DNA of 24,025 nt from SXPK01 sp041168165 (GTDB taxonomy: Bacteria; Planctomycetota; UBA1135; UBA2386), in the NCBI GenBank assembly GCA_041168165.1, contig JBEELK010000231.1:1-24025 (forward strand), in the 5' to 3' direction. Every line of letters starts with the position of its first letter. The stretch's first letter is position 1. The notes below the pieces were generated by a model. The model was not told where the DNA came from, ran no database searches, and worked only from the letters and a program-made list of their open reading frames with translations. A program made the position numbers and the translations under genes. Of this stretch, positions 22,990 through 24,025 are shown in pieces.

Positions 22990-23017
22990 TTGACGATAAG
23001 CCGCTGATTCCTACGAT
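22990..23017 (+). promoter_or_regulatory. Candidate promoter for rpmE-prfA
   Basis: TTGACG (22990-22995), a 16-bp spacer and TACGAT (23012-23017; 4 of 6 matches to TATAAT). It is the best sigma70-like pair I found in the window and sits between a terminator-like hairpin and rpmE. Confidence 0.42.
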
Positions 23018-23056
23018 CCCCGCCCCTCGCTCGCACCAAGACGCGAGCAGCGCGCC

Positions 23057-23269
23057 ATGAAAGAGAACATCCATCCGAAGTATCAAGACTGCCAGGTCAC
23101 TTGCGCCTGCAGCCACAAGTTCACCACTCGCTCGGTCAAGACGGAGATCCGCACGGATATCTGCTCCGAGTGCCACCCGTACTTCACGGGCGCGCAGAAG
23201 TTCGTCGACACTGCAGGCCGCGTCGACAAGTTCTTGAAGCGCTACGGCAAGGCTGGCACGAAGGCCTGA
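23057..23269 (+). CDS. rpmE: 50S ribosomal protein L31, zinc-binding form
   Basis: Large-subunit ribosomal protein at the intersubunit bridge region. 70 residues, normal for the type. It has MKENIHPKYQ at the start, Cys pairs C16/C18 and C36/C39 (the latter in DICSECHPYFTG) as zinc ligands, and the VDTAGRVDKFLKRYGK C-terminus. The Cys set marks the zinc-containing (C+) form; a zinc-free paralogue (YtiA/YkgM type) is not present here. No clear Shine-Dalgarno precedes ATG 23057. prfA follows after 169 nt of strongly structured sequence; rpmE near prfA is a known arrangement in other bacteria. Confidence 0.96.
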   Translation: MKENIHPKYQDCQVTCACSHKFTTRSVKTEIRTDICSECHPYFTGAQKFVDTAGRVDKFLKRYGKAGTKA

Positions 23270-23287
23270 GCTGGCTGATTTGCACGT

Positions 23288-23396
23288 GCCGAGTCGCGCG
23301 ATGCGGCTCGGCGATCTCTGAGTTGCGTTCGCGACTCAGGGGGCCGAGTTCTGCAGATCGCAGCTCTCGGTGGCCAAAGCCGCTGGCCGCGGCTTT
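23288..23396 (+). other. Four consecutive hairpins between rpmE and prfA
   Basis: Stem 1: GCCGAGTCGC/GCGGCTCGGC (23288-23312, 10 pairs, one G-U). Stem 2: CTGAGTTGC/GCGACTCAG (23318-23339, 9 pairs, one G-U). Stem 3: CCGAG-CTGC/GCAG-CTCGG (23344-23370) with a 2x2 internal loop. Stem 4: AAAGCCGC/GCGGCTTT (23376-23396, 8 perfect pairs). Stem 1's first bases can instead pair with GGCACG at 23255-23260 in the end of rpmE. No coding frame or tRNA was found here. It may be an rpmE 3' structure, a prfA leader or a processing site. Confidence 0.55.
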
Positions 23397-23438
23397 CGGT
23401 GAACGCCTCGGCAGGTTCCGCCGTTCCCGCACTCTGGC

Positions 23439-24025
23439 ATGACGCATCTGCGACCGCGCATTCAGGCCCGTCTCGATGGGATGGTTGCGCGCCAGCGCGA
23501 GTTGATGTCCCTGGCCGCGGATCCTGAGGTGGCCAAGCGCCCAGACCGCCTCGCTTCGATCCAGAAGGAACTCGGCGCACTGCACCGGATCGTCGCGGAC
23601 TACGAGTCCTTCCGCAGTATCCGCGGACAGCTGGACGAGCATCGCGCGTTGCTGGCCGACGGGGCAGATCCCGACTTGGCCGAGCTTGCGCGCGCAGAGT
23701 TGCCCGAGTTGGAGGCAAGCGCGCGGCGCATGTCCGATGCCCTCATCGACATGTTGCTCGCCGATCAAGGCGATGACCGTCGCGACTGCATCGTCGAGAT
23801 TCGTGCCGGCACCGGTGGCGAAGAGGCTGCGTTGTTTGCTCGCGACCTGACCACGCTCTACCAGCGCTACGCCGGCCGAATGGGGTGGACGATCGAAGTC
23901 ATGCACAGTTCCGAGGCGGAGCAGGGTGGCTTCAAAGAAGTCATCTTCGCCGTGCGTGGACAGGGCGTGTTCCACTACTTGCAGTTCGAGTCTGGTGGCC
24001 ATCGCGTGCAACGCGTGCCAGAGAC
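23439..24025 (+). CDS. prfA: Peptide chain release factor 1, 5' part
   Basis: RF1 recognises UAA and UAG stops and releases the finished peptide. The frame starts at ATG 23439 and leaves the window after 195 codons. The coiled-coil domain 1 covers about 1-105. The family block IVEIRAGTGGEEAALFARDL, in which RF1 has RAGTGG where RF2 differs, and FESGGHRVQRVPET identify the RF1 type. The PxT stop-recognition tripeptide and the GGQ catalytic motif lie beyond the right edge and cannot be checked. There is no good Shine-Dalgarno; the leader holds four hairpins. prmC often follows prfA but is out of view. Confidence 0.95.
   Translation, partial: MTHLRPRIQARLDGMVARQRELMSLAADPEVAKRPDRLASIQKELGALHRIVADYESFRSIRGQLDEHRALLADGADPDLAELARAELPELEASARRMSDALIDMLLADQGDDRRDCIVEIRAGTGGEEAALFARDLTTLYQRYAGRMGWTIEVMHSSEAEQGGFKEVIFAVRGQGVFHYLQFESGGHRVQRVPE

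Overview
This is a high-GC bacterial chromosome segment made almost entirely of conserved housekeeping genes. I saw no mobile element, CRISPR array, rRNA or tRNA. The best guess for the host is the phylum Planctomycetota. That is an inference from an orphan protein joining TPR repeats to two RNA polymerase alpha C-terminal domains, secreted PDZ and HEAT proteins, an ECF sigma / zinc-finger anti-sigma pair, and poor Shine-Dalgarno usage. No single gene proves it, and the presence of murA only says that peptidoglycan precursors are probably made.

Layout. 1-1303 (-): the 5' part of purL, carrying two PurS-like domains at its N-terminus, divergent from accA (+, 1434-2417). 2492-5168 (+): a probable stress-signalling block of ECF sigma factor, overlapping zinc-finger anti-sigma factor and secreted PDZ protein. 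It converges on rlmN, and the two stop codons sit in the arms of one hairpin. 5177-9716 (-): a tig-clpP-clpX-rlmN operon (trigger factor, ClpXP protease, 23S rRNA/tRNA methyltransferase), with four tandem 29-bp hairpin repeats between clpP and clpX. 9868-11172 (-): a secreted HEAT/TPR protein. 11418-13298 (+): mnmG, whose end overlaps the end of ruvA. 13276-16618 (-): a glycosyltransferase, then the TPR/tandem alpha-CTD protein, then ruvA. 16847-18148 (+): murA, convergent with a small lipoprotein gene (18253-18759, -). 18910-24025 (+): ffh, rpsP, a divergent HhH-GPD-like protein, maf, a small membrane protein, rpmE and the first part of prfA.

Functional themes are purine and fatty-acid synthesis, protein folding and quality control (tig, clpXP, and perhaps the sigma/PDZ module), translation (rpsP, rpmE, prfA, rlmN, mnmG), protein export (ffh), cell wall (murA) and DNA repair (ruvA, perhaps the HhH protein).

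The least explained elements are the TPR/double alpha-CTD protein, the clpP-clpX hairpin repeats, the four consecutive hairpins between rpmE and prfA, and a recurring arrangement in which a stop codon lies inside a GC-rich hairpin with no T-tract.
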